64,000 bases of DNA, taken from contig JBHGNT010000005.1 of NCBI GenBank assembly GCA_043228905.1, forward strand, positions 23,560,001 to 23,624,000, in the 5' to 3' direction. This document shows, piece by piece, positions 11,701 to 21,528 of the stretch. A program made the position numbers and the translations under genes. This DNA comes from Azolla caroliniana. Lineage: Eukaryota > Polypodiophyta. The notes under the pieces are model-generated. The model ran no database searches and was not told the origin of the DNA. It saw only the letters and a program-made list of their open reading frames with translations. Positions within the stretch are counted from its first letter, which is position 1. Each line of letters starts with the position of its first letter.

Positions 11701-11736
11701 GTCCCTTTCAGCTAGGTCTTCGTCTTTTACATCTAC

Positions 11737-12446
11737 TCATTTCCGCTGGGGTACGAGAGTGGTGACCTTAAAACACGAGATCGTGTCTCCGTCCTCATCG
11801 CTACACTTTGTACCAATGGGGTACATTGCATCGATCGTGGCGAGAGAGTGCACCCACTTCATCTCTGATGCATCAGAAGCTATGGATTGGTCTTCTTTTG
11901 CATTCTCTACCCTAGGATTAGTGGATGTTTGGAGAAACGGTTGACCCTTAGCCAAGATTTGAATTGTCTTTGTGGGGTGACATGCTAGGAGGTTGGTCTT
12001 GAACTTGGTGGTTTCTGAACAGTCGTTCACGAGAGGGCTGCCTTCTTGTTCGTGCACTTTTTGTGTGTATGCTTTGATGCGAAAGGTTTTGTTGTTTTTA
12101 TGCATATAGATTGTATCATTCCCGAAATCCATCACAAGGTGTCTTACACGTAGGAATGGTCTCCCTAGTAAACACTCGTAAGCCACATGATTGGATGACC
12201 TTCTGGCCGTTGAATGGACCTATCTGCCATTCGGAGTTTGACGTCTGAAGGAAGCATTTTTGGGTTCCCCCACTTACACCAATATTTGTAGCTGACTATA
12301 CTTACCCCTGCTCCCGTGTCAATGATCACGTCACACGTCGTGCCGTTGACGCAGACGGGGAGAGTGAAACTAGTATCGTCTCTCTCGAAGTGAGCTTCGC
12401 ATATATCTACCGGTGTTCCTTCGGGTTGTTTGGGGACTGTGGTCAT
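11737..12446 (-). pseudogene. element E retropepsin
   Basis: The frame 12446-12165 carries the protease active site DVIIDTGAGVSIVSYKYW. An overlapping frame starting at 12186 continues with AYECLLGRPFLRVRHLVMDF, the usual C-terminal LLGRPFL flap-to-substrate region. The two parts are in different frames, so one frameshift near 12170 breaks the domain. The protein ends in VPQRK without running into RT. Confidence 0.7.
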
Positions 12447-12593
12447 ATGAGGAGTATGGGTGTGTATCTTTTCTCCATAACCTGCTGATAGGCCTCCATT
12501 GAGGCGGTGAAGGACGTTGTGCCATGGTTGGATGTCGAGTTTGAGTAGCTCTTCGAGTGTGAACTCTATTTCCTTGGCGAGTATAGGTCGTAG

Positions 12594-13136
12594 TCAGGGG
12601 TTGTCAGTCACGAAGGTGCCGGTGTAGCTCCGTACTTCACGTAATGTGAGTCGTAATTTTAAATTTAATATTTGTTGGAACATGGTTGTGTTGACCTCTT
12701 TGATTGGGGTAGATTGGGAGATGGGGGTGTCGGTTGGTGTTACTACGAGGGGGCGTGTATCCGTGTGTTGGGGTGGAGGATTTACCCATTCTTCGAGTTG
12801 GTCGAAGTTTAGGCTCAGGAGACTAAGTGGTCTGTCGAACTGTTCGTGTCGTATGAGTTTGATGTACTCTTCGACCTTTTGTGTTTCATCTACTAGGTTT
12901 GGGTATGCTGCTAGGTGTGACAACAACTCTTGGTTAGGGTTGACGGGTATTGTTTCTACGTCTCCCTTTGGTACTTGATCTTGCTTCGAGACTTGTGTGG
13001 CTGCATTTTTTTTGGATTTTCGTCTCTTATGCGTAGTCGTGGGGAGGCCTTGGTCGTGATACTTTAAGTTATGAGCTACTCTTTGAGCTCGTGTGATGAT
13101 GTTGGCGCCAACCAATGATGGTATGATAGACAACAT
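12594..13136 (-). CDS. element E linker ORF between gag and protease
   Basis: The frame encodes about 180 aa, with a basic patch (HKRRKSKKNAA) near its start and otherwise hydrophilic sequence. Just upstream in the gap, a CGKEHVVPDCP motif resembles another zinc knuckle. It probably belongs to the gag-protease polyprotein and is separated from it only by stops near 13137 and 13299. Confidence 0.45.
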   Translation of the reverse strand: MLSIIPSLVGANIITRAQRVAHNLKYHDQGLPTTTHKRRKSKKNAATQVSKQDQVPKGDVETIPVNPNQELLSHLAAYPNLVDETQKVEEYIKLIRHEQFDRPLSLLSLNFDQLEEWVNPPPQHTDTRPLVVTPTDTPISQSTPIKEVNTTMFQQILNLKLRLTLREVRSYTGTFVTDNP

Positions 13137-13298
13137 ATTTGCGCCAATCCATTTCTTTTTTTCGGGGCAATCAGGTACTACGTGTTCTTTACCACACCCT
13201 AGGCGTGATGCTTCTCTTTGGAACCACTCGATAAGGTCCTGTGAATGTTGGGTGAGACTTTGTACCGGTGGTTGTGGGGGTGTTTCGAGTGGGGGATG

Positions 13299-14795
13299 TC
13301 ATTGTCGTTGTGCCATCCGGTTGTAGTACTTATGTTTGGTTGGGCACTTGCTAACCATGTGTGGGCCTTGGCAATTGAAACATTTCAATTCGGACCTTCT
13401 TAGACCATTATTGTTGTGATATCCCATTGACAGGCCTCTCTGTTCTCCTCTCAAGACGTACACTGGTATTTGGTTGCATTCAAAGTCCACGAAGTGGGAA
13501 AGCACCTCTTCTTCAATGCCGTACTCCCGGTATGAGTCTTCATATTCGGGGGCGTCCCCCCCAACCTGAGTTTGGTTATCAGTGGCGTATTCTAGTTCGG
13601 CGAGGCGAGCTTTGATGCGTGGTAGTGGGGGTTGTTGGGGAAGTATTGCCGATAGTTGTGGGCGGCAAAGCAGTGGAGGTGATCGTGGGTGCTCGACCAT
13701 TGGTGCTTGGTTATACCTTCCATTTGGGGCTGACCAGCAGTTCTCTTGAGAATGCATCACGAAGGCTTTGCACCACTTACAGTATTGAGGTCGCCGTTGG
13801 TGGAAGAGGGGGCACTCATGCCCCGTATGATGGCCATGGCACACCGTACACCTTAAATTTTCTCTTTGGGCGTATGCTTGGGGTCTTTCTATACAGGGTG
13901 GTCTCGACAGCATGGATGGAGTGGGATCTGAGGGCTTCTCACGGTTGTTCGTAGGCGCTTGAGTGGGTATCCGTAACCTGCTTATTGAATCTTCGAAAGT
14001 CATCACTACTGTGCAAGCTTCTGCGAATGACCGACACAACCTGGCAATCAGGAAATTTTGGAGTGTCGGGTCAAACAACCCATTGATGAATCGGCTCATC
14101 AATTTGCCGTTCGACATCTTGTCACTCGGGCTACAACGATGGTTAAAGCTTTTCGTGTGGCGTACGTAGTCCCGGACAGTTTCGTTCGCTTCTTGCTTAA
14201 GGGCAAAAAGTTGGTTGATCGAGTTCCATTTATTCCCTCGACGAGCAAAGTTTATTAGGAAATCTTCAATGACATGCTCGAAGTCCGTGACGATGTCCTC
14301 ATTCAAGGTCCTAAACCAAATTCCTGCTTGTTCATCGAGTGTAAGTCTGAACGCCGCTACTTTGGTGGTCTCTGTGAGGGGCTCATAAGCTCGAGATATC
14401 TGCTTGAACCTTTCTACTTGATCATATGTGTCACCGAAACCGAGAAAACGGGGTACTAGTTTAGAAATGGAAGAACTTTTCCCGTTGTCATTTGTGGGGT
14501 TTCTTGCATTGTCTGTGGGCGCTCGCTCTTTTTCCATCAATGCCATGAGGGTTTGGATGGATTGTAATGCTAGTGCGAGTTCGGTGTTCGGGGGTGCTGA
14601 GGTAGTTTGATCGGTTGTAGGGGTCGTGTCCATACACGGGGGTGTCGGGTGTCGTTTGCGTGTGTCCTCACCCAACCCTCCGCGGTATCGAGCTAGGTTC
14701 GATGGGTCAGCACCATGTGTTTGGTTGGTTTGTGTGGACTCCTCCTGGCGTGTGGGTCGGGTTTTGCACATCTCCGTCCATGAGGATCTGGCCAT
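13299..14795 (-). CDS. gag: element E Gag
   Basis: 498 codons. The N-terminal 95 residues are polar. The retrotransposon Gag capsid-like region follows (about 105-260) with VPRFLGFGDTYDQVERF, then FRLTLDEQAGIWF and the DFLINFARRG block. Toward the C-terminus are cysteine/histidine clusters: CTVCHGHHTGHEC with a second pair CKWC, and a classical zinc knuckle CFNCQGPHMVSKCP near the end. It forms the particle shell and binds RNA. Length is typical for gypsy Gag. The start ATG at 14795 lies just inside the repeat-rich leader. An overlapping frame (15043-14693) made of the leader repeat might add an N-terminal extension, but this is unproven. Confidence 0.85.
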   Translation of the reverse strand: MARSSWTEMCKTRPTRQEESTQTNQTHGADPSNLARYRGGLGEDTRKRHPTPPCMDTTPTTDQTTSAPPNTELALALQSIQTLMALMEKERAPTDNARNPTNDNGKSSSISKLVPRFLGFGDTYDQVERFKQISRAYEPLTETTKVAAFRLTLDEQAGIWFRTLNEDIVTDFEHVIEDFLINFARRGNKWNSINQLFALKQEANETVRDYVRHTKSFNHRCSPSDKMSNGKLMSRFINGLFDPTLQNFLIARLCRSFAEACTVVMTFEDSISRLRIPTQAPTNNREKPSDPTPSMLSRPPCIERPQAYAQRENLRCTVCHGHHTGHECPLFHQRRPQYCKWCKAFVMHSQENCWSAPNGRYNQAPMVEHPRSPPLLCRPQLSAILPQQPPLPRIKARLAELEYATDNQTQVGGDAPEYEDSYREYGIEEEVLSHFVDFECNQIPVYVLRGEQRGLSMGYHNNNGLRRSELKCFNCQGPHMVSKCPTKHKYYNRMAQRQ

Positions 14796-14799
14796 GTTC

Positions 14800-15158
14800 T
14801 CTTGTCAAGCTTTGCGGGTTCGTCGAACTTTGTGGATTTGGCAAACTTTGACCTTTCGTCGAAAGATGTGGGTTTGTCGAACTTTGAGGGTTTGGCAAAC
14901 ATTGACCTTTCGTCGAACTTTGATCTTTCGTCGAAGGATGTGGGTTCGTTGAATTTTGATTTTTCGTCGAAGGATGTGGGTTTGTCGAAAGATGTGGGTT
15001 CGTCGAACTTTGATCTTTCGTCGAAGGATGTGGGTTCTTCCAAAGATGTGGGTTTGTCGAACTTTGATCTTTTGTCAAAGGATGTGGGTTCGTCGAAAGA
15101 TGTGGGTTTGTCGAACTTTGATCTTTCGTCGAAGGATGTGGGTTTGTCGAAAGATGGG
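14800..15158. repeat. element E leader minisatellite (left part)
   Basis: Tandem units built from GGGTTTGTCGAAAGATGT and GGGTTCGTCGAACTTTGATC occur in changing order, about 18-36 bp each. On the minus strand they spell repeated FDERSKFDEPTS-type peptides, and on the plus strand SSNFDLSSKDVG. Element A is inserted inside this array, which continues at 41475. Confidence 0.85.
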
Positions 15159-15163
15159 TTCGT

Positions 15164-15603
15164 TGTTACCCGGCCGACAAAGGTGTAGAGACCAGAATGT
15201 GAAAGGGATGGTTATTTGGAATATATTAAAGTAGATTATAATTATGTCGTGAATGGACGGACCGGAATCGGTATGCCGATCCGGATCCGGACTGGTTCCG
15301 AACAGGTGCCGGTTGGCACCGTTTTTGTAAGTAGCATCGGTGACCTATATAAAGGCCCGGTTACAATGTATAACTTTAACGGAGAATTAATATAAGCTTC
15401 TTGTTTTATCTTCACGTATTGATTACCGTTCTGTATTAATTGTTATATCTTACGCGTGTATTAAATGTATGCCTTATTGCTAAGTAGCCAATTAAGTCGA
15501 ATTAATCGTTGTGTCTTAAGTTATCTCGCCGTAACACCCCTTTGGTGAAGTGTCTTCCAAAGACACCCTGTGTTAGGCCCTTGTCCGGCCCTAAGGATTA
15601 ACA
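15164..15603 (+). repeat. element A 5' LTR
   Basis: 440 bp, TGTTACCCGG to GGATTAACA. It has a TATA-like CTATATAAAGG near 15348 and is the partner of 41030-41469. Just downstream, TTTTTGGCGACCACG (about 15607-15621) is the likely primer-binding region; its tRNA was not identified. Confidence 0.9.
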
Positions 15604-15658
15604 CAGTTTTTGGCGACCACGATTCCTGCACAATCGCAGCGAACATCAGCGGGAATGG

Positions 15659-15891
15659 ATGACGCGACCAACGAACGACCCAGTTACAGAGCGAGCAAGG
15701 AGACTTGCTGAACGGCTGAGGAAGCGAGAGGCTTTCCAACAAGCGGCAGGAGAAATAAGAGCGGATTGCTCATTTTCCAAGGTGATCCAAAGAGTGGCCA
15801 AGGAGTCACTTCGGTTACCACAAAACGCCTACCCGAACGAAGGAAGCAGCCTAAGCAGCCTCCGAGAAGTGGAATCCCTTCTCCAGGCATT
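15659..15891 (+). pseudogene. gag: element A gag, first part
   Basis: The ATG at 15659 opens a basic frame (MTRPTNDPVTERARRLAERL). It runs to the GCATT target duplicated by chromovirus B. After B, at 21667, the same frame resumes (LAAGEGESEAFSAF), so the split is exactly at codon sequence CAG-GCA-TTG. This is Gag N-terminal sequence with no named domain. Confidence 0.75.
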
Positions 15892-16181
15892 TGTCATAAC
15901 TAGACTCGAACCCATAACCTTTTGTTACACGGGTCGAGACTTTACCATTAGGTTATGAATTGTAATTTGAAGGATATTATTTTCATTTAGGTTTTATTAG
16001 GAAATTGATGTATATTCCAGATTTCTCTGGAACATTCTAGAAACTTCAGGAGTATTCCTGAAGACACTATAAAAGGAGGCGCAAGGCATTAGTTCGAACC
16101 AAATCGGTTCAACGCCAGTCTTAAGCCTTCTAACCACTGTTGTATATCTTCCTTCATATAATACATATATCTTTCGCATCA

Positions 16182-16219
<38 letters not shown>

Positions 16220-16352
16220 ACTCATTCCTTCTCTCAAAGTTCGACACCTCTCATAGTACTAATCCTTCTCTGTCTTAGTACTATTCCCCGACAATAGTAC
16301 TAATCCTTCTTTTAGTACTAATTCCTTCTCTGCCTTAATAGAGTTCCTGACA
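15892..16352 (+). repeat. chromovirus B 5' LTR
   Basis: 461 bp, TGTCATAACTAG to TTCCTGACA. Features are TATAAAAGG near 16068, a CT microsatellite at 16187-16215 and several TAGTACTAAT words near the 3' end. Confidence 0.95.
16068..16112 (+). promoter_or_regulatory. chromovirus B TATA box and probable transcript start
   Basis: ACTATAAAAGG lies about 30 nt before CAAATCGGTTCAA (16100-16112), the spacing expected between TATA and start site. The start itself is inferred. Confidence 0.55.
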
Positions 16353-16354
16353 GT

Positions 16355-16367
16355 TTGAACCGATTTG
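16355..16367 (+). other. chromovirus B primer-binding site (self-priming candidate)
   Basis: TTGAACCGATTTG begins two bases after the 5' LTR. It is the exact reverse complement of CAAATCGGTTCAA at 16100-16112, near the expected 5' end of the same RNA. It does not match the initiator-Met primer site TGGTATCAGAGC. This is the arrangement of Tf1/sushi-type self-primed elements. Confidence 0.65.
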
Positions 16368-16452
16368 CGGTGCCTGTCTGGTTTTTTCTCTCCCTCTTCC
16401 TTCTGTCTCCCTCCTTTCCTATTAGTCTCTTATTCCCCTTTTCCTTCATCCC

Positions 16453-17622
16453 ATGGCCACCGTTAGCGCTGAAGAGTATCAATCCGTTTTCTCGGAATTT
16501 CAATGCTTGAAAGAGAAGTTTCATGCTTTGGAACAAGAAAATCAAGGCTTGTTGGGGGATCTTCAGCAAATTTCCTTAGAAAAGCAGCAAACGCAACAAC
16601 AGCATGGGGAACTTGCGTTACGCGTGCAACAACTCGAAGCAACCATCGTAGCAATGCAACAACAAGGGCACGGAGCACAAGGGATTCATAAAGAACCCAA
16701 GATTGGCCTTCCCACGAAGTTCGATGGAACGCGATCGCAGTTTAGAGGGTTTCTTAACCAGGTACGGTTAGTTATTCAAATGCATCCGTCCCGATATCCC
16801 ACCGATGCATCACAAGTGGGTTTAGTAGGCACGTTGTTAAATGGCTCAGCATTAGCATGGTTCGCTCCGCTACTAGAAAAGGAATCTCCAGTACTAAATA
16901 ATTTTGAAGAATTCATAAGTGAGTTTAAAGCATGTTTTGGAGATACTGACAGCATAAGGACTGCAATCAATAAAATCCGGCGATTACGCCAAGGTGACCG
17001 TCCAGCCTCCGCATATGCTGCAGATTTCCGCCTACTCGCCGCCGATATCCCCTGGGATGATCAAGCATTGATGGAGCAGTTCCGCTATGGTCTACGCAAC
17101 GATGTCAAGGATTTACTCTTGACTTTCCCTGAAGAGCCAAAATCATTAACAGAAGCAATCAGTCGAGCGGTCAGATGTGACAACCGCCTCTTCGAGCGAC
17201 GTTCGGAACGACAATTTCAGATGCCGAGGGCAAGATCCGAGCCTACCTATGCCTCAGTGGTAGCGAAACCTTTTCAAAGGGAGTCACATAATGCGCCTCC
17301 AGTAAGTACTCCAACTCCAATGGAAATTGACACTACACGTCGTCGTGGGCCGCTATCGGAGGAGGAAAAGCAACGACGCCGAACAAACCGATTATGCCTT
17401 TATTGCGGTGGACCAGGGCATATCGCGATAAACTGTCCCCATAGACCAAGAAGGCAGGTAAACCAAGTCGTTGTTAGTTCTGACTATACTAAACCCGAGT
17501 CTATTTCAGTAGGAATCTCTGATAGTCCTCATAGTCATAATAGTCCTAATAGTACTAATAGTCCGAATCTCGCAAACAAATTTGATATCCTTAGCCAATT
17601 AGAAGAAGAGTTAAACGACTAA
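16453..17622 (+). CDS. gag: chromovirus B Gag
   Basis: 389 codons, ATG to TAA at 17620-17622. Residues about 10-75 form a Gln-rich coiled coil. The Gag capsid region follows (about 85-260), with LPTKFDGTRSQFRGFLNQ and SALAWFAPLLEK. A single zinc knuckle CLYCGGPGHIAINC lies near residue 316. A short tail contains NSPNSTNSPN-like repeats. It forms the virus-like particle and packages RNA. It is followed by pol in the -1 frame with a slippery heptamer at the junction. No stops or indels are seen, in contrast with the host element A. Confidence 0.95.
   Translation: MATVSAEEYQSVFSEFQCLKEKFHALEQENQGLLGDLQQISLEKQQTQQQHGELALRVQQLEATIVAMQQQGHGAQGIHKEPKIGLPTKFDGTRSQFRGFLNQVRLVIQMHPSRYPTDASQVGLVGTLLNGSALAWFAPLLEKESPVLNNFEEFISEFKACFGDTDSIRTAINKIRRLRQGDRPASAYAADFRLLAADIPWDDQALMEQFRYGLRNDVKDLLLTFPEEPKSLTEAISRAVRCDNRLFERRSERQFQMPRARSEPTYASVVAKPFQRESHNAPPVSTPTPMEIDTTRRRGPLSEEEKQRRRTNRLCLYCGGPGHIAINCPHRPRRQVNQVVVSSDYTKPESISVGISDSPHSHNSPNSTNSPNLANKFDILSQLEEELND
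17610..17616 (+). promoter_or_regulatory. putative -1 ribosomal frameshift site GTTAAAC
   Basis: In the gag frame the codons are TTA AAC GAC TAA, preceded by G, giving the slippery heptamer G-TTA-AAC one codon before the gag stop. Slipping by -1 gives GTT AAA CGA CTA AGT, which is exactly the pol frame, open from 17595. GUUAAAC is an established slippery sequence in other systems. A downstream pseudoknot was not checked. Confidence 0.6.
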
Positions 17623-17648
17623 GTCCAGCCAAAATAGGAGCCGTTTGG

Positions 17649-20600
17649 TTGGACAGCCCTAGATCTGTGCAGCCCATTAGTGGTTCCATTCCCTCTAAGC
17701 AAGTTAGTGATGTGTTCGTAGCCCAAGTAGCAGTTAGTACTAAAAGTACCCCTCCAGTACATACCTTAGCCCTTCTAGATTCCGGAGCTAATTCTTGCTT
17801 CATGGATAGGAATTTTGCCCGAGCTCATCAGATATCTCTCAGAAAGCTCCCATGTCCAGCCTCAGTAGTAGTCATTGATGGTCGTCCCATTGCTTCTGGT
17901 AACATCATAGAAGAGTCGGAACCCATTAATATTGTCCTAGATAACTTAACATGTGTAGTATCATTTAATATTATTAGTATTCCAGAACATCCCATAGTTT
18001 TAGGATTACCATGGTTCGAGTTACATAACCCAGACATAGATTGGAGGACAAGGGAAATCCGGTTGCGACAAACCCAAGGATCTACCCAGAAGGTTGCAAC
18101 CATTTCGCTACGTCAGTTGCGTGAGGAAGGGCGCAAGGAGGAAATGTTTCTCTTCGCAATATCAGTACAACCCTCCAGCACCACCAAAGAGGAGTCCACC
18201 GTTCAACTTCCCGAGAAGTATCATCAGTATGCTGATGTGTTCGATAAAGTACAAGCCAACACACTTCCTCATCATCGGCCGTACGATTGCGCCATCGACT
18301 TACAACCGGGAAAAGAGCCGCCATGGGGGCCGATCTACAATTTGTCACCAACCGAGCTAGAAGTCCTTCGAGCCTATATAGAGGAGAATTTGGAGAACGG
18401 TTTCATTCGGCATTCGAAATCTCCAGCCGGCGCACCCATTTTCTTCGTCAAGAAAAAAGATGGCTCGCTTCGACTCGTTGTAGATTACCGTGGCTTGAAT
18501 AAGGTCACAGTAAGAAATAGGTATGCTCTTCCCCTTATCTCAAGTCTTTTAGAACGGATCAACGGTGCCAGGTTCTTCACGAAGATCGACTTACGAGGAG
18601 CCTATAACCTCGTACGGATCCGACCAGGAGATGAATGGAAGACCGCGTTTCGCACCAGATATGGGCACTTCGAGTATACGGTCATGCCGTTCGGACTCAC
18701 TAATGCGCCGGCAGTCTTCCAGCACATGGCGAATGATATATTTCGAGATCTCTTGGATGATTTTTTGATCATCTATTTGGATGATCTACTGGTTTATTCA
18801 AAGACCCAAGAAGAACATGATTCTCATGTACTATTAGTACTAAAACGACTTCGAGAACATGGTCTGTATGCAAAGTTAGAGAAATGTAGTTTCGGGTGCA
18901 ACCAAGTGGAGTTTCTCGGCTATGTCATCTCCTCAGAAGGCATATCTATGGACCCAGCCAAGGTCAAAACGGTGATAGAATGGCACACTCCGCGTTCGGT
19001 GCGGGATGTGCAATGCTTCCTAGGCTTTGCAAATTTTTACCGGAAGTTCATACAAAATTACTCAAAAATTGTGCTGCCTCTCACACAGCTCACCAGGAAG
19101 GGACAATCATTCATCTGGTCTAAAGAGACGGACATGGCTTTCGAGAGTCTTAAGAAGGCGTTTACATCAGCTCCAATTTTAGGTCATGTGGATCCGGAAA
19201 AACCATTCATTATCGAAGCTGACGCATCGGATTTCGCATTGGGGAGCATTCTGTCACAACAAGGTAACGACGAGAAGCTACATCCTGTGGCTTTCCACTC
19301 CCGTAAGTTTGACGCCGCCGAAATCAACTACGAAATTCATGATAAAGAGCTATTAGCAATAGTTGATTCTTTTATGCAATGGAGGCATTTCCTGGAGGGA
19401 TCTCCTCATCAGGTCACTGTATTCAGTGACCACAAGAACCTTGCCTACTTTCAAGATGCTCGTGTACTGAATCGACGTCAAGCTCGGTGGGCCCACTTCC
19501 TCACACGCTTCGACTTCAAAATTACATATCGTCCGGGGAAGCACCAAGGGAAGGCAGATGCATTATCACGGCGTTCGTATCTAACACCACGTCCCGGTGA
19601 GCCAGCTTTCGATAACCAGAAGCAAGTAATCTTGGGTCCAGCACGACTGCAAGCAGCACAGGTCTTTGACATGCCCGTGGATTCCAACATTACCAATACT
19701 ATACGTGAGGACTTGAAGACTGACGCTTTCGCCCAAGCTATACTAGCACAAATTGACCCCTCTCGAGCGTCATGTTCACAATCACAATCACCAGGTACGG
19801 ATTATCGGCAATTCAAATACTGTGATGGATTACTCTTCTTTAAAGAACTTTTGTATGTTCCTAATGGTTCTTGCCGCCTTCGAGTAGTACAAAACTGCCA
19901 TGACACATATACAGCAGGACATTTTGGTAGTACTAAAACATTAGATTTAGTACAACGATCATTCTGGTGGCCCCGTATGCGACAATTTGTCGAAGATTTT
20001 GTTCGGACTTGCGATACATGCTGCAGAGCGAAAATGCCAAGACATCATCCATATGGTTTATTAGAACCATTACCAATTCCAAGCAAACCATGGCAATCCA
20101 TTGCTCTTGACTTCATTACAGATCTTCCAGTCTCTAAGGGATTCAGTGCGATTCTCACAGTGGTGGATCGATATACGAAGATGGCTCATTTCTTACCATG
20201 TACTAAAGAAATATCTAGTGAAGACACCGCCGAAATTGTCATGCGGGAAGTATGTCGGCATCATGGACTCCCTGATAATATCATCAGCGATCGTGGACCC
20301 CAGTTTGTGTCAAAATTCTGGAAGCACCTTTTTAAAATGCTGAAGGTCACTTGTAACCTCTCCTCCGGCTACCACCCACAAACCGACGGTCAAGCCGAAC
20401 GAACAAATCAAACACTGGAGCAGTATCTGCGGTGCTTTCTCAACTATCATCAGAATGACTGGGCAGATATTCTTCAGTTCGCCGAATTTGCCTATAATAA
20501 CGCTATCCACGCATCGACTAAAGTCACGCCATTCTACGCTTATACAGGATATCATCCCCGGTGGTGTGTCCTTGAAACCCCAGAAGTGTCCACAAATCCG

Positions 20601-21206
20601 TGCGCGGAGGATCGTTTGGAGCGGTTACGCAAGATACAAGCGGATTTATCTACTCAACTCCAGCAAGCTCAACAATCACACAAGGACTACGCAGATCGTC
20701 ATCGACTTCCATCCAGTTTTAACATTGGAGATCGGGTGTGGCTGCTACGACGACACATCAAGACTACTCGCCCATGTGAGAAGTTGGATTATCGGCGATT
20801 AGGTCCTTTCCGTATTATCGGGAAGATTAATGATGTCGCTTTTCGTCTCGAGCTACCTCCGCAACTTCGGATACATCCGGTATTTCATAGTTCTCTCCTC
20901 GAACCCTATCACGAGAGCACTATCCCAGGACGTACTATACAACCACCACCTCCTATCGAGCTCGAAGATGGACCTGAGTATGAGGTCGCTGCCATCCTCG
21001 ATTCCAAGATTGTTCGCAACAAGCTCTACTATCTAGTCGATTGGCTAGGATATAGTCCCAGCGAGCGTACTTGGGAACCGATCGAGAATGTGACCAATGC
21101 TCGTGCTCTTCTAGAAGACTTCCATCGACGATATCCCGAGAAACCGGGTCCTCAATCCAAAACGACTCGTGGAACTCGTCGTTTTAAAGGGGGGATAGTG
21201 TCATAA
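17649..21206 (+). CDS. pol: chromovirus B Pol (PR-RT-RNaseH-IN-chromodomain)
   Basis: About 1185 codons from the first displayed start-like codon (TTG at 17649). The frame is open from 17595, so translation most likely enters by frameshifting. Domains: retropepsin LLDSGANSCF (about residue 43); RT from about 210, with FVKKKDGSLRLVVDYRGLN and the catalytic YLDDLLVYS (about 374); RNase H with IIEADASDFALGSIL (about 515); integrase HHCC zinc finger (about 755-800); integrase core with LDFITDLP, ISDRGPQFVSKF and TDGQAERTNQ; GPF module with RRLGPFRIIG; and a C-terminal chromodomain (about 1115-1170), YEVAAILDSK, LYYLVDWLGY, TWEP. The chromodomain presumably guides integration to marked chromatin. 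The stop lies just inside the 3' LTR. Confidence 0.95.
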   Translation: MDSPRSVQPISGSIPSKQVSDVFVAQVAVSTKSTPPVHTLALLDSGANSCFMDRNFARAHQISLRKLPCPASVVVIDGRPIASGNIIEESEPINIVLDNLTCVVSFNIISIPEHPIVLGLPWFELHNPDIDWRTREIRLRQTQGSTQKVATISLRQLREEGRKEEMFLFAISVQPSSTTKEESTVQLPEKYHQYADVFDKVQANTLPHHRPYDCAIDLQPGKEPPWGPIYNLSPTELEVLRAYIEENLENGFIRHSKSPAGAPIFFVKKKDGSLRLVVDYRGLNKVTVRNRYALPLISSLLERINGARFFTKIDLRGAYNLVRIRPGDEWKTAFRTRYGHFEYTVMPFGLTNAPAVFQHMANDIFRDLLDDFLIIYLDDLLVYSKTQEEHDSHVLLVLKRLREHGLYAKLEKCSFGCNQVEFLGYVISSEGISMDPAKVKTVIEWHTPRSVRDVQCFLGFANFYRKFIQNYSKIVLPLTQLTRKGQSFIWSKETDMAFESLKKAFTSAPILGHVDPEKPFIIEADASDFALGSILSQQGNDEKLHPVAFHSRKFDAAEINYEIHDKELLAIVDSFMQWRHFLEGSPHQVTVFSDHKNLAYFQDARVLNRRQARWAHFLTRFDFKITYRPGKHQGKADALSRRSYLTPRPGEPAFDNQKQVILGPARLQAAQVFDMPVDSNITNTIREDLKTDAFAQAILAQIDPSRASCSQSQSPGTDYRQFKYCDGLLFFKELLYVPNGSCRLRVVQNCHDTYTAGHFGSTKTLDLVQRSFWWPRMRQFVEDFVRTCDTCCRAKMPRHHPYGLLEPLPIPSKPWQSIALDFITDLPVSKGFSAILTVVDRYTKMAHFLPCTKEISSEDTAEIVMREVCRHHGLPDNIISDRGPQFVSKFWKHLFKMLKVTCNLSSGYHPQTDGQAERTNQTLEQYLRCFLNYHQNDWADILQFAEFAYNNAIHASTKVTPFYAYTGYHPRWCVLETPEVSTNPCAEDRLERLRKIQADLSTQLQQAQQSHKDYADRHRLPSSFNIGDRVWLLRRHIKTTRPCEKLDYRRLGPFRIIGKINDVAFRLELPPQLRIHPVFHSSLLEPYHESTIPGRTIQPPPPIELEDGPEYEVAAILDSKIVRNKLYYLVDWLGYSPSERTWEPIENVTNARALLEDFHRRYPEKPGPQSKTTRGTRRFKGGIVS
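21186..21198 (+). other. chromovirus B polypurine tract
   Basis: AAAGGGGGGATAG directly precedes the 3' LTR. It is a standard plus-strand primer. Confidence 0.8.
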
Positions 21207-21488
21207 CTAGACTCGAACCCATAACCTTTTGTTACACGGGTCGAGACTTTACCATTAGGTTATGAATTGTAATTTGAAGGATATTATTTTCATTTAGGTT
21301 TTATTAGGAAATTGATGTATATTCCAGATTTCTCTGGAACATTCTAGAAACTTCAGGAGTATTCCTGAAGACACTATAAAAGGAGGCGCAAGGCATTAGT
21401 TCGAACCAAATCGGTTCAACGCCAGTCTTAAGCCTTCTAACCACTGTTGTATATCTTCCTTCATATAATACATATATCTTTCGCATCA

Positions 21489-21528
<40 letters not shown>

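Noticed and set aside
10652-14952. Plus-strand ORFs opposite element E genes.
   Set aside because: They are shadows of the minus-strand gag and protease frames and have no family motifs.
14802-15188. Plus-strand ORF with repeated SSNFDLSSKDVG.
   Set aside because: It is the antisense reading of the element E leader minisatellite.
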